Below, piece by piece: positions 40,410 to 50,322 of a stretch of 64,000 nt of DNA. The translations under genes were made by a program, and so were the position numbers. How positions within the stretch are numbered: the stretch's first letter is position 1; the number at the start of each line of letters is the position of its first letter. Source of the DNA: Gilliamella sp. Choc5-1 (lineage in GTDB: Bacteria > Pseudomonadota > Gammaproteobacteria > Enterobacterales > Orbaceae); NCBI RefSeq assembly GCF_001690595.1, contig NZ_LZHH01000116.1, forward strand, positions 31,372 through 95,371, in the 5' to 3' direction. Under the pieces are notes generated by a model that was not told where the DNA came from, made no database searches, and saw only the letters and a program-made list of their open reading frames with translations.

Positions 40410-41216
40410 ATGACAGTTGGCATTGAATCAATCCTAGTACGGAAATTTAAAAACGGCGAATTTAAAGTTCCTCAGTTTGATAAACTAGCTATTGAAAAGC
40501 CTGTTGCTTTAATTTATAACGGGATTTCGCATGTTGTGATGATGGCAACACCAAAAGATTTGCATTATTTTGCAGTTGGGTTTTCGTTAACTGAAAATAT
40601 TATTCAGTCAGTTACTGATATTTATGGTATTGATATTATTGAAAATCCAAAAGGAATAGAAGTACAAATTGAACTTTCATCACGGCGTTTTAGTGAGCTA
40701 AAAGAAAAGCGTCGTAATTTAACTGGACGCACAGGCTGCGGTATTTGTGGTAGTGAGCAGATAGACCAAGTCTGCCAAACCATTCCTGCTTTGCCACTAA
40801 TGAACCAAATTAATTTAGCTGATTTTAGCAATAGCCTAAATGATTTATCGCAAGTTCAACATGTTGGTAATAAAACTGGATGCACTCACGCAGCGGTATG
40901 GCTCGATTTACAAGGAAAATTTATCGCTGGATTTGAAGATATCGGTCGACATGTAGCTTTAGATAAATTACTTGGGTTTAGAGCCATACAATTATCTAAT
41001 CATCCCAATTATCAACATGGTGTAGTGTTAGTATCAAGCCGCGCTAGCTACGAGATGGTGCAAAAAACAGCTAATTGTGGCGTGGAATTTTTATTAGCTG
41101 TTTCGGCCGCAACTTCAATGGCGGTTGATTTGGCTAAACAGTGTAATTTAACTTTGGTTGGATTCTTTAGAGGAGGTAACGGCGTTATTTATTCTGGTGA
41201 TGATCGTTTAGTTTAA
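40410..41216 (+). CDS. fdhD: Formate dehydrogenase accessory sulfurtransferase FdhD
   Basis: FdhD transfers sulfur from IscS to the molybdenum cofactor of formate dehydrogenases. The 268-aa protein has the redox-active CxxC as C110-x-x-C113 ([13 protein letters not shown]), plus [38 protein letters not shown] and [12 protein letters not shown]. Its presence implies that a Mo/W formate dehydrogenase is encoded elsewhere, fitting anaerobic respiration. Single gene; nothing unusual. Confidence 0.94.
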   Translation: MTVGIESILVRKFKNGEFKVPQFDKLAIEKPVALIYNGISHVVMMATPKDLHYFAVGFSLTENIIQSVTDIYGIDIIENPKGIEVQIELSSRRFSELKEKRRNLTGRTGCGICGSEQIDQVCQTIPALPLMNQINLADFSNSLNDLSQVQHVGNKTGCTHAAVWLDLQGKFIAGFEDIGRHVALDKLLGFRAIQLSNHPNYQHGVVLVSSRASYEMVQKTANCGVEFLLAVSAATSMAVDLAKQCNLTLVGFFRGGNGVIYSGDDRLV

Positions 41217-41495
41217 TCACTATTCTAGTTTTGAATAATTTTGCTAAACAAATTAATTTTAAAGATAACCAATTGAATAATAAATAAAAAACAAATTTTT
41301 ATTTAGTTCACTCTAAGATATCGCAATTCACACCTTTCATTATTGGACAAATATCATCATAATATATGCGAAAAACAGCAATTGCTTTGTTTTTTAATTA
41401 TTTTATAAACCATTGCTCAATAAAATTAAGTAACTGGTTATTATTTTTTATTATCTAGTTTCATCTTAGCATCTAATTTTTAAAAGGGTACTATC

Positions 41496-42314
41496 ATGCA
41501 TCAAATATCAGACATTCAACAAGCCGTTAACTGTATTCAACAACAAACAGACAAAAAACCAACAATTGGGATTATTTTGGGTTCAGGTTTAGGTCCTTTT
41601 GCCGACACTCTTGAAGATGCTGTGCATATCAGTTACGACAATATCCCTCATTTTGCCAAATCAGCGGCTGTTGGTCATGCTAATGAATTAGTAATAGGAA
41701 AAAGTAGCAATAAAACCATTGTTGCGATGAAAGGACGTTTTCACTACTACGAAGGATTTACTTTAGATCAAGTTACCTTTCCTGTGCGTGTCATGAAAAT
41801 GCTTGGCGTTGAAAAACTGATTATTACCAATGCTTGTGGTGCAGTAAATACTGGATTCAAACCAGGTGATTTAATGCTTATCACCGATCACATCAATTTA
41901 ACCGCCAACAATCCATTAATGGGACCAAATAATCCAGAATTGGGAGTCCGTTTTTTAGACGTAAGTGAAGTTTACAATAAACAATTACGCTCAATTGTTG
42001 TAGATGTAGCAAAAGAACTAAATGTAACTTTACAACAAGGTGTCTATGCGTGGTGGACTGGCCCTACATATGAAACTCCTGCTGAAATTAGAATGATCCG
42101 CGTTTTAGGTGCTGATGCTGTTGGTATGTCAACCGTGCCTGAAGCAATTATCGCACATCACTCTGGTATTAAAACTATCGGAATTTCATGTCTAACTAAT
42201 ATGGCTTGTGGAATTTTAGATCAACCTCTAGGACACGAAGAAGTGATTGAAACAGCCGAACGAGTTAAATCAACTTTTTTACAACTTATTACTAAAACGA
42301 TTGAGCGTTTTTAA
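41496..42314 (+). CDS. xapA: Purine nucleoside phosphorylase (trimeric class, XapA-like)
   Basis: A 272-aa PNP of the trimeric (hexamer in XapA) class that splits inosine, guanosine and, for XapA, xanthosine. Motifs include the phosphate loop GIILGSGLGPFAD, KGRFHYYEG, ITNACGAVNTGF, GPTYETPAEIRM and VGMSTVPEAIIA. The following gene is a nucleoside permease most like XapB/NupG, so the pair mirrors the E. coli xapAB operon for nucleoside uptake and salvage. The xapR regulator is not adjacent. A generic punA-type PNP is the main alternative. Confidence 0.85.
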   Translation: MHQISDIQQAVNCIQQQTDKKPTIGIILGSGLGPFADTLEDAVHISYDNIPHFAKSAAVGHANELVIGKSSNKTIVAMKGRFHYYEGFTLDQVTFPVRVMKMLGVEKLIITNACGAVNTGFKPGDLMLITDHINLTANNPLMGPNNPELGVRFLDVSEVYNKQLRSIVVDVAKELNVTLQQGVYAWWTGPTYETPAEIRMIRVLGADAVGMSTVPEAIIAHHSGIKTIGISCLTNMACGILDQPLGHEEVIETAERVKSTFLQLITKTIERF

Positions 42315-42370
42315 CCAATACTTTTTATTTGTGGTTCTATAAAAAGTTCATTTTATTTTAGGAACAAATA

Positions 42371-43609
42371 ATGGGCATAAAAAATAGATTAGAATTAATG
42401 ATGTTTCTCCAATATTTTATTTGGGGAAGTTGGCTAACCACATTTGGAGCTTATCTATTTAATACATTACACTTTTCTGGTGTTGAAGTATCTATGATTT
42501 TCAGTACTAAAGGTTTAGCCTCTTTAATTACACCATTTATTATTGGTATCATTGCTGATAAATTTTTGCAAGCTAAATATCTTTATATGTTTTGTCACTC
42601 AGTTTGTGCCATTGCACTTTTTTATGCTGCATCAATTAATAATTCAGCTATTTTATTCTGGGTTATGTTAGTCAATGCGTTAGCATTTATGCCAACTATT
42701 GCATTATCAAACTCAATTAGTTATCACTGTTTAGACAAAGATAATTTAGATACCGTCACTCTATTTCCTCAAATACGCGTATTTGGCACTGTCGGTTTTA
42801 TCATTGCAATGTGGACTGTTAGTTTATGTAAATTCGAATTGAGCAATACTCAACTCTATATTGCTAGTGCTGCATCGGTTGTACTTGTAATTTATAGCAC
42901 AACATTGCCTAATATTACTGTATCAAAAAGTAAAAAACAGTCTTGGGTTTCTCATTTAGGGTTAGATGCTTTTGTGTTATTCAAAAACCCCGTAATGGCG
43001 GTATTTTTCCTTTTTGCAATGTTACTTGGGGCGATATTACAAATCACCAACACCTTTGGTGGGGCATTTTTACATGACTTTGATAAAATACCTGAATTTA
43101 AAGAAAGCCTAGTTGTTCAGTACCCAGCTATTTTATTGTCATTTTCACAAATAGCTGAAGTCGCATTTATTTTGACTATCCCATTTTTTCTCAAAAAATT
43201 TGGCATCAAAAAAGTCATAATGATAAGCATAATTGCTTGGACGCTTAGATTTGGTTTATTTGCGTTTGGCGATCCAACTCCTTTTGGCTTTGTATTGTTA
43301 ATGCTTTCAATGATCGTCTATGGCTGTGCGTTTGACTTTTTTAATATTTCTGGCTCTATTTTTATTGAAAAAGAAGTTAGCTCAAATATTCGAGCTAGTG
43401 CCCAAGGACTATTTATGACAATGGTAAATGGTATTGGTGCTTATTTTGGCTCGATTTTAAGCGGTTTTATCGTTGACATGTGTACACATAATGGCATTAA
43501 AGATTGGCAAACAATTTGGCTAATTTTTGCATCTTATGCGCTTGTACTTGGTATCGTTTTTTATTGTTCATTTAATTATGAACATACTAAAGATCGATCT
43601 GATGTATAA
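42371..43609 (+). CDS. xapB: Nucleoside:H+ symporter (XapB/NupG type)
   Basis: A 412-aa MFS permease of the NHS family with 12 transmembrane helices. Diagnostic stretches are LQYFIWGSWLTTFGAYLFN, FKNPVMAVFFLFAMLLGA, LTIPFFLKKFGIKKV and SMIVYGCAFDFFNISGS. It mixes features of NupG (FGDPTPFG) and XapB (AQGLFMTMVNGIGA). It lies 56 bp behind the PNP gene and ends at a strong terminator, so both form one operon. Substrate: nucleosides, probably including purine nucleosides. Confidence 0.87.
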   Translation: MGIKNRLELMMFLQYFIWGSWLTTFGAYLFNTLHFSGVEVSMIFSTKGLASLITPFIIGIIADKFLQAKYLYMFCHSVCAIALFYAASINNSAILFWVMLVNALAFMPTIALSNSISYHCLDKDNLDTVTLFPQIRVFGTVGFIIAMWTVSLCKFELSNTQLYIASAASVVLVIYSTTLPNITVSKSKKQSWVSHLGLDAFVLFKNPVMAVFFLFAMLLGAILQITNTFGGAFLHDFDKIPEFKESLVVQYPAILLSFSQIAEVAFILTIPFFLKKFGIKKVIMISIIAWTLRFGLFAFGDPTPFGFVLLMLSMIVYGCAFDFFNISGSIFIEKEVSSNIRASAQGLFMTMVNGIGAYFGSILSGFIVDMCTHNGIKDWQTIWLIFASYALVLGIVFYCSFNYEHTKDRSDV

Positions 43610-43628
43610 GTATTTAAATTTAATTTAT

Positions 43629-43668
43629 AAAAAGCCATAATGGGGGTTCCCCCCTAAGGGCTTTTATT
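43629..43668 (+). terminator. Rho-independent terminator of the nucleoside operon
   Basis: Nested hairpin: AAAAGCC / GGGCTTTT outside and GGGGG / CCCCC inside a TT loop, ending in a T-run. Confidence 0.88.
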
Positions 43669-43721
43669 GTTTTTTATTTCCATAATTTTGGACAATGTTT
43701 TTGGTTTGATGAGATTTAAAT

Positions 43722-44657
43722 ATGCAATATAAATTTTTAGGCGGTTTTCTGGTTTTTTTAGGGGCATGTAGCTTTGGTGTGCTCTCTTCTATTGTGAAAA
43801 CAGCCTATAAGGCAGGCTATTCGCTTGGTGAAGTTACCGGTGTACAATGTTTTTTAGGGATGTTAATGTTATGGAGCATTTACTTTATTGTAAAAAAAAT
43901 ACACAATCGAAAATCATCAACATCAGTTGACACATCAATGGTGACTTCAACCACAATAAAAAAGCAATCCGCCAAAAAATGGAAAGTTTGTGCTGTTGGT
44001 ATTTTTCCTGGATTGGTTGGTATCTGTTATTACCAATGTGTGCAACTAGTTCCTGCCTCAATTGCCATTATTTTATTAATGCAATATTTATGGATCAGCG
44101 TGATTATCGATTTTGTTATTTTTAAAAACAAGCCAAGTATAATTCAACTAATAGCGATTATTGTCATTATTGTAGGTAGTAGTTTAGCAGCAGGTATTTT
44201 TAATCAAGATATTAGCTTAAATTTGACTGGTTGCTTTTTTGGTTTTTTAGCAGCATTAATGTATTCACTTTTTATTAGCACTAGCAGCAATATTGGTAAT
44301 GAGTTATCTAAACTTGAAAAAAGTGCGTTAATGATTACTGGGGCATGTATTATTACGTTTTTAATTTTTCCACCTTTATTTTTTTTCAAACTTAATATTA
44401 GCGATAAGTTATATCAATTAGGTTTTTTATTAGCGCTACTTGGAACTGTATTACCACCTTTTTTATTTTCAGTAGGAATTCCAAGAATTGGTATTTCATT
44501 AAGTGCGATTTTATCTGCTGCTGAACTGCCTGTTGCGGTCACTTGTTCCTATTTTTATTTGCAAGAGTCAGTCCGTTTTAATCAATGGATTGGGGTAGGT
44601 ATTATTTTATTGGCTATTGCTTTACCCAACTTAAAGCATATCAAAAAAATTGATTGA
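43722..44657 (+). CDS. DMT family (EamA) transporter
   Basis: A 311-aa inner-membrane protein with ten hydrophobic helices in two EamA repeats. The first starts GGFLVFLGACSFGVLSSIVK and the second GCFFGFLAALMYSLFIS; the closing ESVRFNQWIGVGIILLAIAL is typical. A polar cytoplasmic loop rich in Ser/Lys lies at about residues 65-85. DMT members export amino acids or metabolites; the substrate is not predictable. Monocistronic with a terminator. Confidence 0.85.
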   Translation: MQYKFLGGFLVFLGACSFGVLSSIVKTAYKAGYSLGEVTGVQCFLGMLMLWSIYFIVKKIHNRKSSTSVDTSMVTSTTIKKQSAKKWKVCAVGIFPGLVGICYYQCVQLVPASIAIILLMQYLWISVIIDFVIFKNKPSIIQLIAIIVIIVGSSLAAGIFNQDISLNLTGCFFGFLAALMYSLFISTSSNIGNELSKLEKSALMITGACIITFLIFPPLFFFKLNISDKLYQLGFLLALLGTVLPPFLFSVGIPRIGISLSAILSAAELPVAVTCSYFYLQESVRFNQWIGVGIILLAIALPNLKHIKKID

Positions 44658-44668
44658 TTTTAAATTAT

Positions 44669-44695
44669 TAAGCCGGAAAAAAGCCCGGCTTTTTA
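44669..44695 (+). terminator. Rho-independent terminator after the DMT gene
   Basis: AAGCCGG / CCGGCTT stem with an 8-nt loop and T-tail, 12 bp after the stop. Confidence 0.88.
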
Positions 44696-45198
44696 ATTTA
44701 ATAGCTTTAATTGTCAAATATATTAAACATTATTATGGTAGATTTGTTCACTTTCTTTATTACATATTTATCTGTAAAATTTTAAGAAAAAATTTTTAAT
44801 AAAAGGTTAAATTTAGCAATATTATTGAACTTTTTAAAATTAAATATGTCTTATAGAAGTAGTTATTGTAAAACAGTATTAATAATATTCCGTAGTTAAC
44901 TTTTAAAGCAGGTTTGTGTATAAATAATATTATTTATATTAAAACCTAAACCGTTTTTCCTGATCGTAGCGATAGTAGCTGTTCTTTTAATGTTTTATTT
45001 TTTAAGTTTTCGTACTTTGAAATTTAAATTCATTACTTTAAATATCTAATAGATAAATCATTAAACATTTAAGTTATTGTTTATTTTTATATTTAAACAT
45101 TATGTTAACTTAAAACATTTTATATAAAAAGTGATATTTATTTTTCATTATTTAGGATTTTATTATCTTTTTATTCTAATTAAAAAGGAAATTGCAGA
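44696..45198. other. AT-rich intergenic region
   Basis: About 500 bp of extremely AT-rich DNA with no ORF, repeat or RNA gene that I can support. An AAAGGA ribosome site closes it just before the next gene. Confidence 0.4.
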
Positions 45199-45672
45199 AT
45201 GAAGACATATAAAAAACCGTTATTTACTTTAGTACATAGCAATGATGCAATACCTGAACACAGAACACTGGCTTATTTAGATCCTACATTAAATTATTAT
45301 ACAGATCATATCGATGAGATTATTGCCTTACGCGTTAAAGAGCTTAAATTACATCATTCAGAATACAGGGAATATCACGATATTAACAAAGCCAATAAAA
45401 AAGGATTTTCTTTTATTTTTAGTGAAATATTTGAATCAGAGCATCATAAAAAACAAATTGGCATGCTAAAAGATGATATCGCCATTGCTAAAGAGTCAAA
45501 CAAAGTAAAGGAATTATTAAATAGTCGGATAAAAGAAATTGCTAATGTTTATCCTGAATTACAATTTAATTTTAATGATATGCAAGTTTTACCAACTAGA
45601 GTAAAAGAGCACCTGTTTGCTCCCCCTTTAATCTTAACTGAAGATAATGCCATTATGCTTTGGGATGATTAA
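45199..45672 (+). CDS. Hypothetical protein, 157 aa
   Basis: A cytoplasmic-looking 157-aa protein with no signal peptide or membrane segment and no family that I recognise. It begins MKTYKKPLFTLVHSND and has a charged helical centre (about residues 40-115, rich in Lys, Glu and His). It ends with a Pro/Leu-rich stretch and ...NAIMLWDD. The clear ribosome site (AAAAAGGAAA), its own terminator and coding-like composition support it as real. It is isolated between an exporter and amtB. Confidence 0.65.
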   Translation: MKTYKKPLFTLVHSNDAIPEHRTLAYLDPTLNYYTDHIDEIIALRVKELKLHHSEYREYHDINKANKKGFSFIFSEIFESEHHKKQIGMLKDDIAIAKESNKVKELLNSRIKEIANVYPELQFNFNDMQVLPTRVKEHLFAPPLILTEDNAIMLWDD

Positions 45673-45724
45673 AAAGGCATTTTTAACAATAATTAATGGA
45701 AGAACAATAATTAATAAAAGCCAT

Positions 45725-45757
45725 AATTTACAGGGATTAGTCCCTGTAAATTATTTT
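45725..45757. terminator. Bidirectional terminator between the orphan ORF and amtB
   Basis: Perfect 12-bp stem AATTTACAGGGA / TCCCTGTAAATT with a TTAG loop followed by ATTTTT; lies between convergent genes. Confidence 0.88.
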
Positions 45758-45772
45758 TACCAAACATTATAG

Positions 45773-47053
45773 TTAACTATTAAAAGCGCTTTCACCATGA
45801 CTATTGATGTCTAGCCCTTCTCGTTCATGCTCTTCAGACACCCTTAATCCAACACAGATATCTGCAATTTTATAAGCAATAAAGGCCACTACAGCTGTCC
45901 AAATTACGCAAGTAATGACACTCATTACTTGAATTCCAACTTGGCTTATCATTGTGATACCTTCTGCATAACCAACTCCACCAAAAGATTCTGACGCGAA
46001 GATACCTGTTAATATACAGCCGACAATACCACATACGCCATGTACTCCAAATACATCACAGGTATCATCAACTTTTAGAATTCTCTTAAGTGTTGATACT
46101 CCCCATACCCCAGCAAAACCACAAATAAGACCAATTAACATAGCACCACCAACACCAACAAGGCCCGCTGCGGGTGTTACGCCAACTAATCCTGCTATCA
46201 CTCCAGATACTGAACCAAGGCATGATGGCTTGCCTCGTAAAAGCCATTCGGTTAAGGTCCATGCCAGAACTGCAGCGGCTGTTGCAGCAACTGTGTTAAT
46301 AAAAGCTAAACCTGCAATTTCGTCAGCATGAGTTGATGAGCCTGCATTAAAACCAAACCAACCAATATAAAGGATTGCCGCACCAAGATAAACATAAGGT
46401 AAGTTAAATGGTTTGAGAGGTTCGCGGTTATAACCAATACGGTTTTTAATTAAATATGCACCTATTATTCCTGCAATCGCAGCGTTAATATGCACAACCG
46501 TACCGCCAGCAAAGTCAAGCGCACCTTCATCAGCTAAGATACCGCCACCCCATACCATGTGAGCCATAGGAATATATGAAAATGTAAACCATAACACCAT
46601 AAAGATTAATACAGCTGAAAATCGAATTCGTTCAGCAAAAGCGCCTGGAATTAAACAACAGGTAATGCAAGCAAATGATCCTTGAAATGCGACCCAAATA
46701 AATTCATAAATTGATCCCGAAACATCTGTAATACCAATACCCGTTAATAAAAAATGGTTAAAATTGCCATAAAACCAATTCCCTTCACCAAAAGAGAGTG
46801 AATAACCATAAGTAATCCACAATACAGCAATAAGCGAAAAGATAACAAGCACTTGAGATAACATCGATAACACGTTTTTAGAACGTAATAATCCACCATA
46901 AAATAAAGCAATTCCAGGAACAGACATAAAAAGAACTAAGGCGGTACAGATCATCATAAATCCGTTATCAGCTTTATCAACGATGGCGCTTTCATCTGCA
47001 AAAACGGAACTTGAGAATAAAATAATTAAAGAAAAAATGATTTTTTTCAACAT
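45773..47053 (-). CDS. amtB: Ammonium transporter AmtB
   Basis: AmtB is the trimeric inner-membrane ammonia/ammonium channel. The 426-aa protein has a signal peptide (IIFSLIILFSSSVFA) and 11 predicted helices. It keeps the twin-His region (PMAHMVWGGG and FGVHGVCGI), PGIALFYGG and YIGWFGFNAGSS. The cytoplasmic C-terminal tail (ISEEHEREGLD-like, SEEHEREGLDINSHGESAF) is the GlnK-interacting segment. It follows glnK by 21 bp in the canonical glnK-amtB operon and is expected to be under NtrC/sigma-54 control. Confidence 0.96.
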   Translation of the reverse strand: MLKKIIFSLIILFSSSVFADESAIVDKADNGFMMICTALVLFMSVPGIALFYGGLLRSKNVLSMLSQVLVIFSLIAVLWITYGYSLSFGEGNWFYGNFNHFLLTGIGITDVSGSIYEFIWVAFQGSFACITCCLIPGAFAERIRFSAVLIFMVLWFTFSYIPMAHMVWGGGILADEGALDFAGGTVVHINAAIAGIIGAYLIKNRIGYNREPLKPFNLPYVYLGAAILYIGWFGFNAGSSTHADEIAGLAFINTVAATAAAVLAWTLTEWLLRGKPSCLGSVSGVIAGLVGVTPAAGLVGVGGAMLIGLICGFAGVWGVSTLKRILKVDDTCDVFGVHGVCGIVGCILTGIFASESFGGVGYAEGITMISQVGIQVMSVITCVIWTAVVAFIAYKIADICVGLRVSEEHEREGLDINSHGESAFNS

Positions 47054-47074
47054 AATGATATCCTTAACAATAAT

Positions 47075-47413
47075 TTATAACGCCGATTCGTCAGTTTCAC
47101 CTGTGCGTATACGCACGACATGCTCAAGTGAAGTAACAAAAATTTTGCCATCACCAATTTTACCTGTGTATGCAGCTTTGGTTATGATGTTAATGACTTC
47201 ATCAATCTGCTCATCACTAATAGCTAAATCTATTTTAACTTTAGGCAAAAAATTAACATTATATTCAGCACCTCGATATAACTCAGCATGACCTTTTTGT
47301 CGACCAAAACCTTTGACTTCAGTAACAGTTAATCCTGTGATGCCTATATTAGATAATGCTTCTCGAACTTCTTCTAATTTGAAAGGTTTTATAACTACAG
47401 TGACTAATTTCAT
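47075..47413 (-). CDS. glnK: Nitrogen regulatory PII protein GlnK
   Basis: A 112-aa PII signal protein. It starts MKLVTVVIKPFKLEEVREAL and has the uridylylated T-loop Tyr51 (HAELYRGAEYNVNFLPK) and the GKIGDGKIFV B-loop, with the usual RIRTGE ending. GlnK binds and blocks AmtB when nitrogen is plentiful; pairing with amtB distinguishes it from GlnB. A sigma-54 promoter lies 40 bp upstream. Confidence 0.96.
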   Translation of the reverse strand: MKLVTVVIKPFKLEEVREALSNIGITGLTVTEVKGFGRQKGHAELYRGAEYNVNFLPKVKIDLAISDEQIDEVINIITKAAYTGKIGDGKIFVTSLEHVVRIRTGETDESAL

Positions 47414-47451
47414 TAATTACTCCTAATAAATATGAGATACAAAATCAATTA

Positions 47452-47469
47452 TGCAAAGAGCGTGCCAAA
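47452..47469 (-). promoter_or_regulatory. Sigma-54 promoter of glnK-amtB
   Basis: On the minus strand TTGGCACGCTCTTTGCA fits the -24 (TGGCAC) / -12 (TTGCA) consensus exactly, with correct 5-bp spacing, about 40 bp upstream of the glnK start. Confidence 0.88.
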
Positions 47470-47548
47470 ATTGAGGAATTGAATAAAATTGAGTAATTTA
47501 AGTAGAATTACTAACAAATAGAAAAGGTAGCCGTTATAAAACGCAGGT

Positions 47549-47594
47549 TTAATAGCTTAGGCCTAGTGCTTAGTGACTTAGCTTAAGCTATTAA
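47549..47594. terminator. Inverted repeat between the glnK promoter and dgt
   Basis: TTAATAGCTTA / TAAGCTATTAA arms (11 bp perfect) with further internal complementarity. It may terminate dgt (minus strand) or shape the glnK regulatory DNA. Confidence 0.35.
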
Positions 47595-47641
47595 ATGCAT
47601 AAACAAGCAAAAATATACTTTGATATATTTTTATTGCACTA

Positions 47642-47658
47642 TGCACTCATATGGTGCC
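47642..47658. promoter_or_regulatory. NtrC enhancer-type site
   Basis: TGCACTCATATGGTGCC matches the NtrC palindrome (GCAC-N7-GTGC). It lies about 180 bp upstream of the sigma-54 promoter, a normal enhancer distance; a second half-site (TTGGTGCC) follows at about 47671. Confidence 0.6.
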
Positions 47659-47711
47659 GTGTGTGTATTATTGGTGCCGAGTAATTATGATAACTTAATA
47701 CATAGTAAGGA

Positions 47712-49199
47712 TTAGAACGTTACCATTAACTTACGATATTCATCGTAAGCAAAATGGTCTGTCATACCACTAATATAATCTTGTAATAAGCGACATCGAT
47801 AGTAAAATTCCATACAAGCAAAATTCGCTTCGTTTGAATTTAATTTACTAATTGCTTGCTTATAAGCTGCACAATGTTTTGAAGATAATTTATGATATAA
47901 GCGTGTTTCAATGGGATAGTGCTTGTGATATTCGTTATCAACTAATTTTAAAAAATCATCTGTCGGCATAGCAAGCAACGGACTATAAATATCAAGCAAT
48001 CCACTAATAATTCGATATCCTTGCAGTTCAATATTTTCGACCGATTCATGATTAAACACATGTTCAAAGCCAACTGTTTTAAAAATATTAAGCAATTTAT
48101 ATTCTGTACTATGATCTTCAAGTAAGGCATGGTTAAACGAACCATGATAAATTGCTTCTATATTTTCAATAAAACGTTCAGCGGCATGTGGCACCAGTTT
48201 GCTAATAGCGTTGACTCGTAAATACATAAAAAATTGGTCAATACCAATAGCATTAAATTCATTCTGTTTTAAATTTTCGTAAGGGCGGTTGACAACAAGA
48301 TCAAACAAATCACCTTTTTTAAAAGGTCCCCATGCATCGGCTAGATAGGTGTAAAGCTGTTTTACAGTTAAAATCTTCTTCTCAACGGCATCTTCAAGAT
48401 CAGCAATACAATATGAGATATCATCAGCGGCCTCCATAATATAGGTTAACGGGTAACGATGAAACTGTTTGATATCAAGTTGTTTAGATAACGCTTTTAC
48501 AAATGGCTCTTCTGATAAATAATAACCTGGTTTTTTCATTAAATAAGAAAATTCAGGTGGTATCAGTTTAGACCAATAAGCAGGTTTAGAATATTTAAGA
48601 ATTGAGGCAATTTGTGAATAAGTTAAATTAAGGCGTAATATGGAATGAACTAAACGAATTGCTTGAGCATTACCTTCAAAATTTGCTAAATCTTGACGGA
48701 TTTTAGTTTTAAGTTTTTTAATTTCATCATCATCATTAATGTGTATTTTTAACGCAGGATAAATGGTGTCGTTTTCAAGCCCTAATCGTAAATTAAACCA
48801 TTGATTAATAGCTGCTTCACCAAAATGACCAAACGGTGGATTGCCTATATCGTGCATTAAGCAAGCCATTTCAACAAGACTTTCAATCGCCATTACGCAA
48901 TTATCAAGCCCGTATTTTTTTAATTTTCCTATTTTACCAAGGCGGTTGATAATTTCTTTAACAATGTAACGACCTACTTGTTGAACTTCCATAGAATGAG
49001 TAAGCCGTGTTCTGACCACTGAGTTACGTTCTAATGGAAAGACTTGCGTTTTTTGTTGAAGACGACGAATAGCAGCTGAATTTATAATACGCCCACGATC
49101 ACTTTCAAAACAACGCACTATTGAATACTCATCAGATAGTGCTTCACGCTGTTTGCTAGCATAGCGTTGATAATTGATTTTTTGGTTAAAGTTGATCAT
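47712..49199 (-). CDS. dgt: Deoxyguanosinetriphosphate triphosphohydrolase
   Basis: Dgt hydrolyses dGTP to deoxyguanosine and tripolyphosphate. The 495-aa protein has the HD-domain metal site ([17 protein letters not shown] and [16 protein letters not shown]) and the conserved [19 protein letters not shown] start region, [17 protein letters not shown] and [17 protein letters not shown]. Length agrees with E. coli (505 aa). Lies 42 bp after purK on the same strand, so it may be co-transcribed with purEK. Dgt also restricts some phages in E. coli relatives by depleting dGTP (established for dGTPases; inference here). Confidence 0.96.
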   Translation of the reverse strand: MINFNQKINYQRYASKQREALSDEYSIVRCFESDRGRIINSAAIRRLQQKTQVFPLERNSVVRTRLTHSMEVQQVGRYIVKEIINRLGKIGKLKKYGLDNCVMAIESLVEMACLMHDIGNPPFGHFGEAAINQWFNLRLGLENDTIYPALKIHINDDDEIKKLKTKIRQDLANFEGNAQAIRLVHSILRLNLTYSQIASILKYSKPAYWSKLIPPEFSYLMKKPGYYLSEEPFVKALSKQLDIKQFHRYPLTYIMEAADDISYCIADLEDAVEKKILTVKQLYTYLADAWGPFKKGDLFDLVVNRPYENLKQNEFNAIGIDQFFMYLRVNAISKLVPHAAERFIENIEAIYHGSFNHALLEDHSTEYKLLNIFKTVGFEHVFNHESVENIELQGYRIISGLLDIYSPLLAMPTDDFLKLVDNEYHKHYPIETRLYHKLSSKHCAAYKQAISKLNSNEANFACMEFYYRCRLLQDYISGMTDHFAYDEYRKLMVTF

Positions 49200-49241
49200 A
49201 GTTCTATCTCTAATTTTATCGCTCTTAATTGGTTTAAATTG

Positions 49242-50321
49242 CTAAATTGTTGTAATTTTTGTTTGCGCCCACTCAATGCTATTTTGATAATTGCTAGGTA
49301 ATAGCGGTTTTAGATCCTCTAACGCTTTTAATAATTTACTAGGTTGGTTATGAGTCAAGTTTAAATGCCCAACTTTACGCCCTATTCTTACTTCTTTTTG
49401 ATACCAATGTAGATGCACCAAATCAATAGATAACCAACTAAGATTTAATTCTGTTCCAATCAGGTTAACCATAACCGATGGTGCAAATACATCGGGCTTA
49501 GGAAGTGGCAAACCAAGTATTGCACGAAGATGTAGCTCAAATTGACTTATAGAAGCACCATTTTGTGTCCAGTGACCGCTATTATGTACTCGCGGAGCCA
49601 GTTCGTTAATTAGTAATTTATCCCCCACAATAAAGCATTCCATCGCCATTACACCAATATAATTTAATTTGTGCATAATAGAGGCTAGCATTTTTTCGGC
49701 TTGTGTTTGCAATAAAGGAGATTGGTTTGGTAGCGCAACACTCATTTTTAAAATGCCATCTTGGTGCAAATTGTTGGTAAGTGGGTAAAATACCGTTTCA
49801 CCTTTTGCATTACGTGCTCCCACTAATGACATCTCTTTTTCAAATAAGATAGCTTGCTCAACAATTGCATTCTGATAAATATCGTCTGGCACCGTAATTA
49901 GGTCATTAATAGCTATACGCCATTGACCTCGCCCATCATAACCACCAGTTCGACGTTTAACAATTAATCGATCGCCAAGTTCAGTAAATAACCTTGACCA
50001 ATCTTGAGGGTGATCAAGCGAAAACCATTTCGCTGTCGGTAAACCAAGTTCGTCAAGTAGCTGTTTTTGCGTTAAACGGTCGGCAATAATCGGAAAGACA
50101 TCTCGATTAACAAAATGCGGATGTTTAGCTAAAATCTGTGTAAACGTAGTATCTGACCATCGTTCAATTTCGGCAGTTATTACTGACTGTTGATATGGAA
50201 TAGTAACAGGATCAGCATCTAACCCAACAGGATAGACTTTAATACCTAGCGGTTCTCCTGCTTGTTTAAGCATTCGCCCTAGTTGACCATTACCTAATAC
50301 ACAAACAGATTGAGTTTTCAT
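49242..50321 (-). CDS. purK: 5-(carboxyamino)imidazole ribonucleotide synthase
   Basis: PurK makes N5-CAIR from AIR, ATP and bicarbonate in purine synthesis. The protein is an ATP-grasp enzyme (about 359 aa): VCVLGNGQLGRMLKQAG start, RRTGGYDGRGQW ATP loop, AMECFIVGDKLLINELAPRVHNSGHWT. I prefer the ATG at 50321 (MKTQSVCVLG) because it aligns with the family; an in-frame ATG at 50330 overlaps the purE stop. Forms the classical purEK pair. Confidence 0.94.
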   Translation of the reverse strand: MKTQSVCVLGNGQLGRMLKQAGEPLGIKVYPVGLDADPVTIPYQQSVITAEIERWSDTTFTQILAKHPHFVNRDVFPIIADRLTQKQLLDELGLPTAKWFSLDHPQDWSRLFTELGDRLIVKRRTGGYDGRGQWRIAINDLITVPDDIYQNAIVEQAILFEKEMSLVGARNAKGETVFYPLTNNLHQDGILKMSVALPNQSPLLQTQAEKMLASIMHKLNYIGVMAMECFIVGDKLLINELAPRVHNSGHWTQNGASISQFELHLRAILGLPLPKPDVFAPSVMVNLIGTELNLSWLSIDLVHLHWYQKEVRIGRKVGHLNLTHNQPSKLLKALEDLKPLLPSNYQNSIEWAQTKITTI

Positions 50322-50322
50322 A

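Noticed and set aside
40228..40413. 61-codon hydrophobic ORF ending in an ATGA overlap with fdhD
   Set aside because: Weak ribosome site, and AT-rich intergenic DNA readily gives hydrophobic frames. The overlap is suggestive but not enough without conservation.
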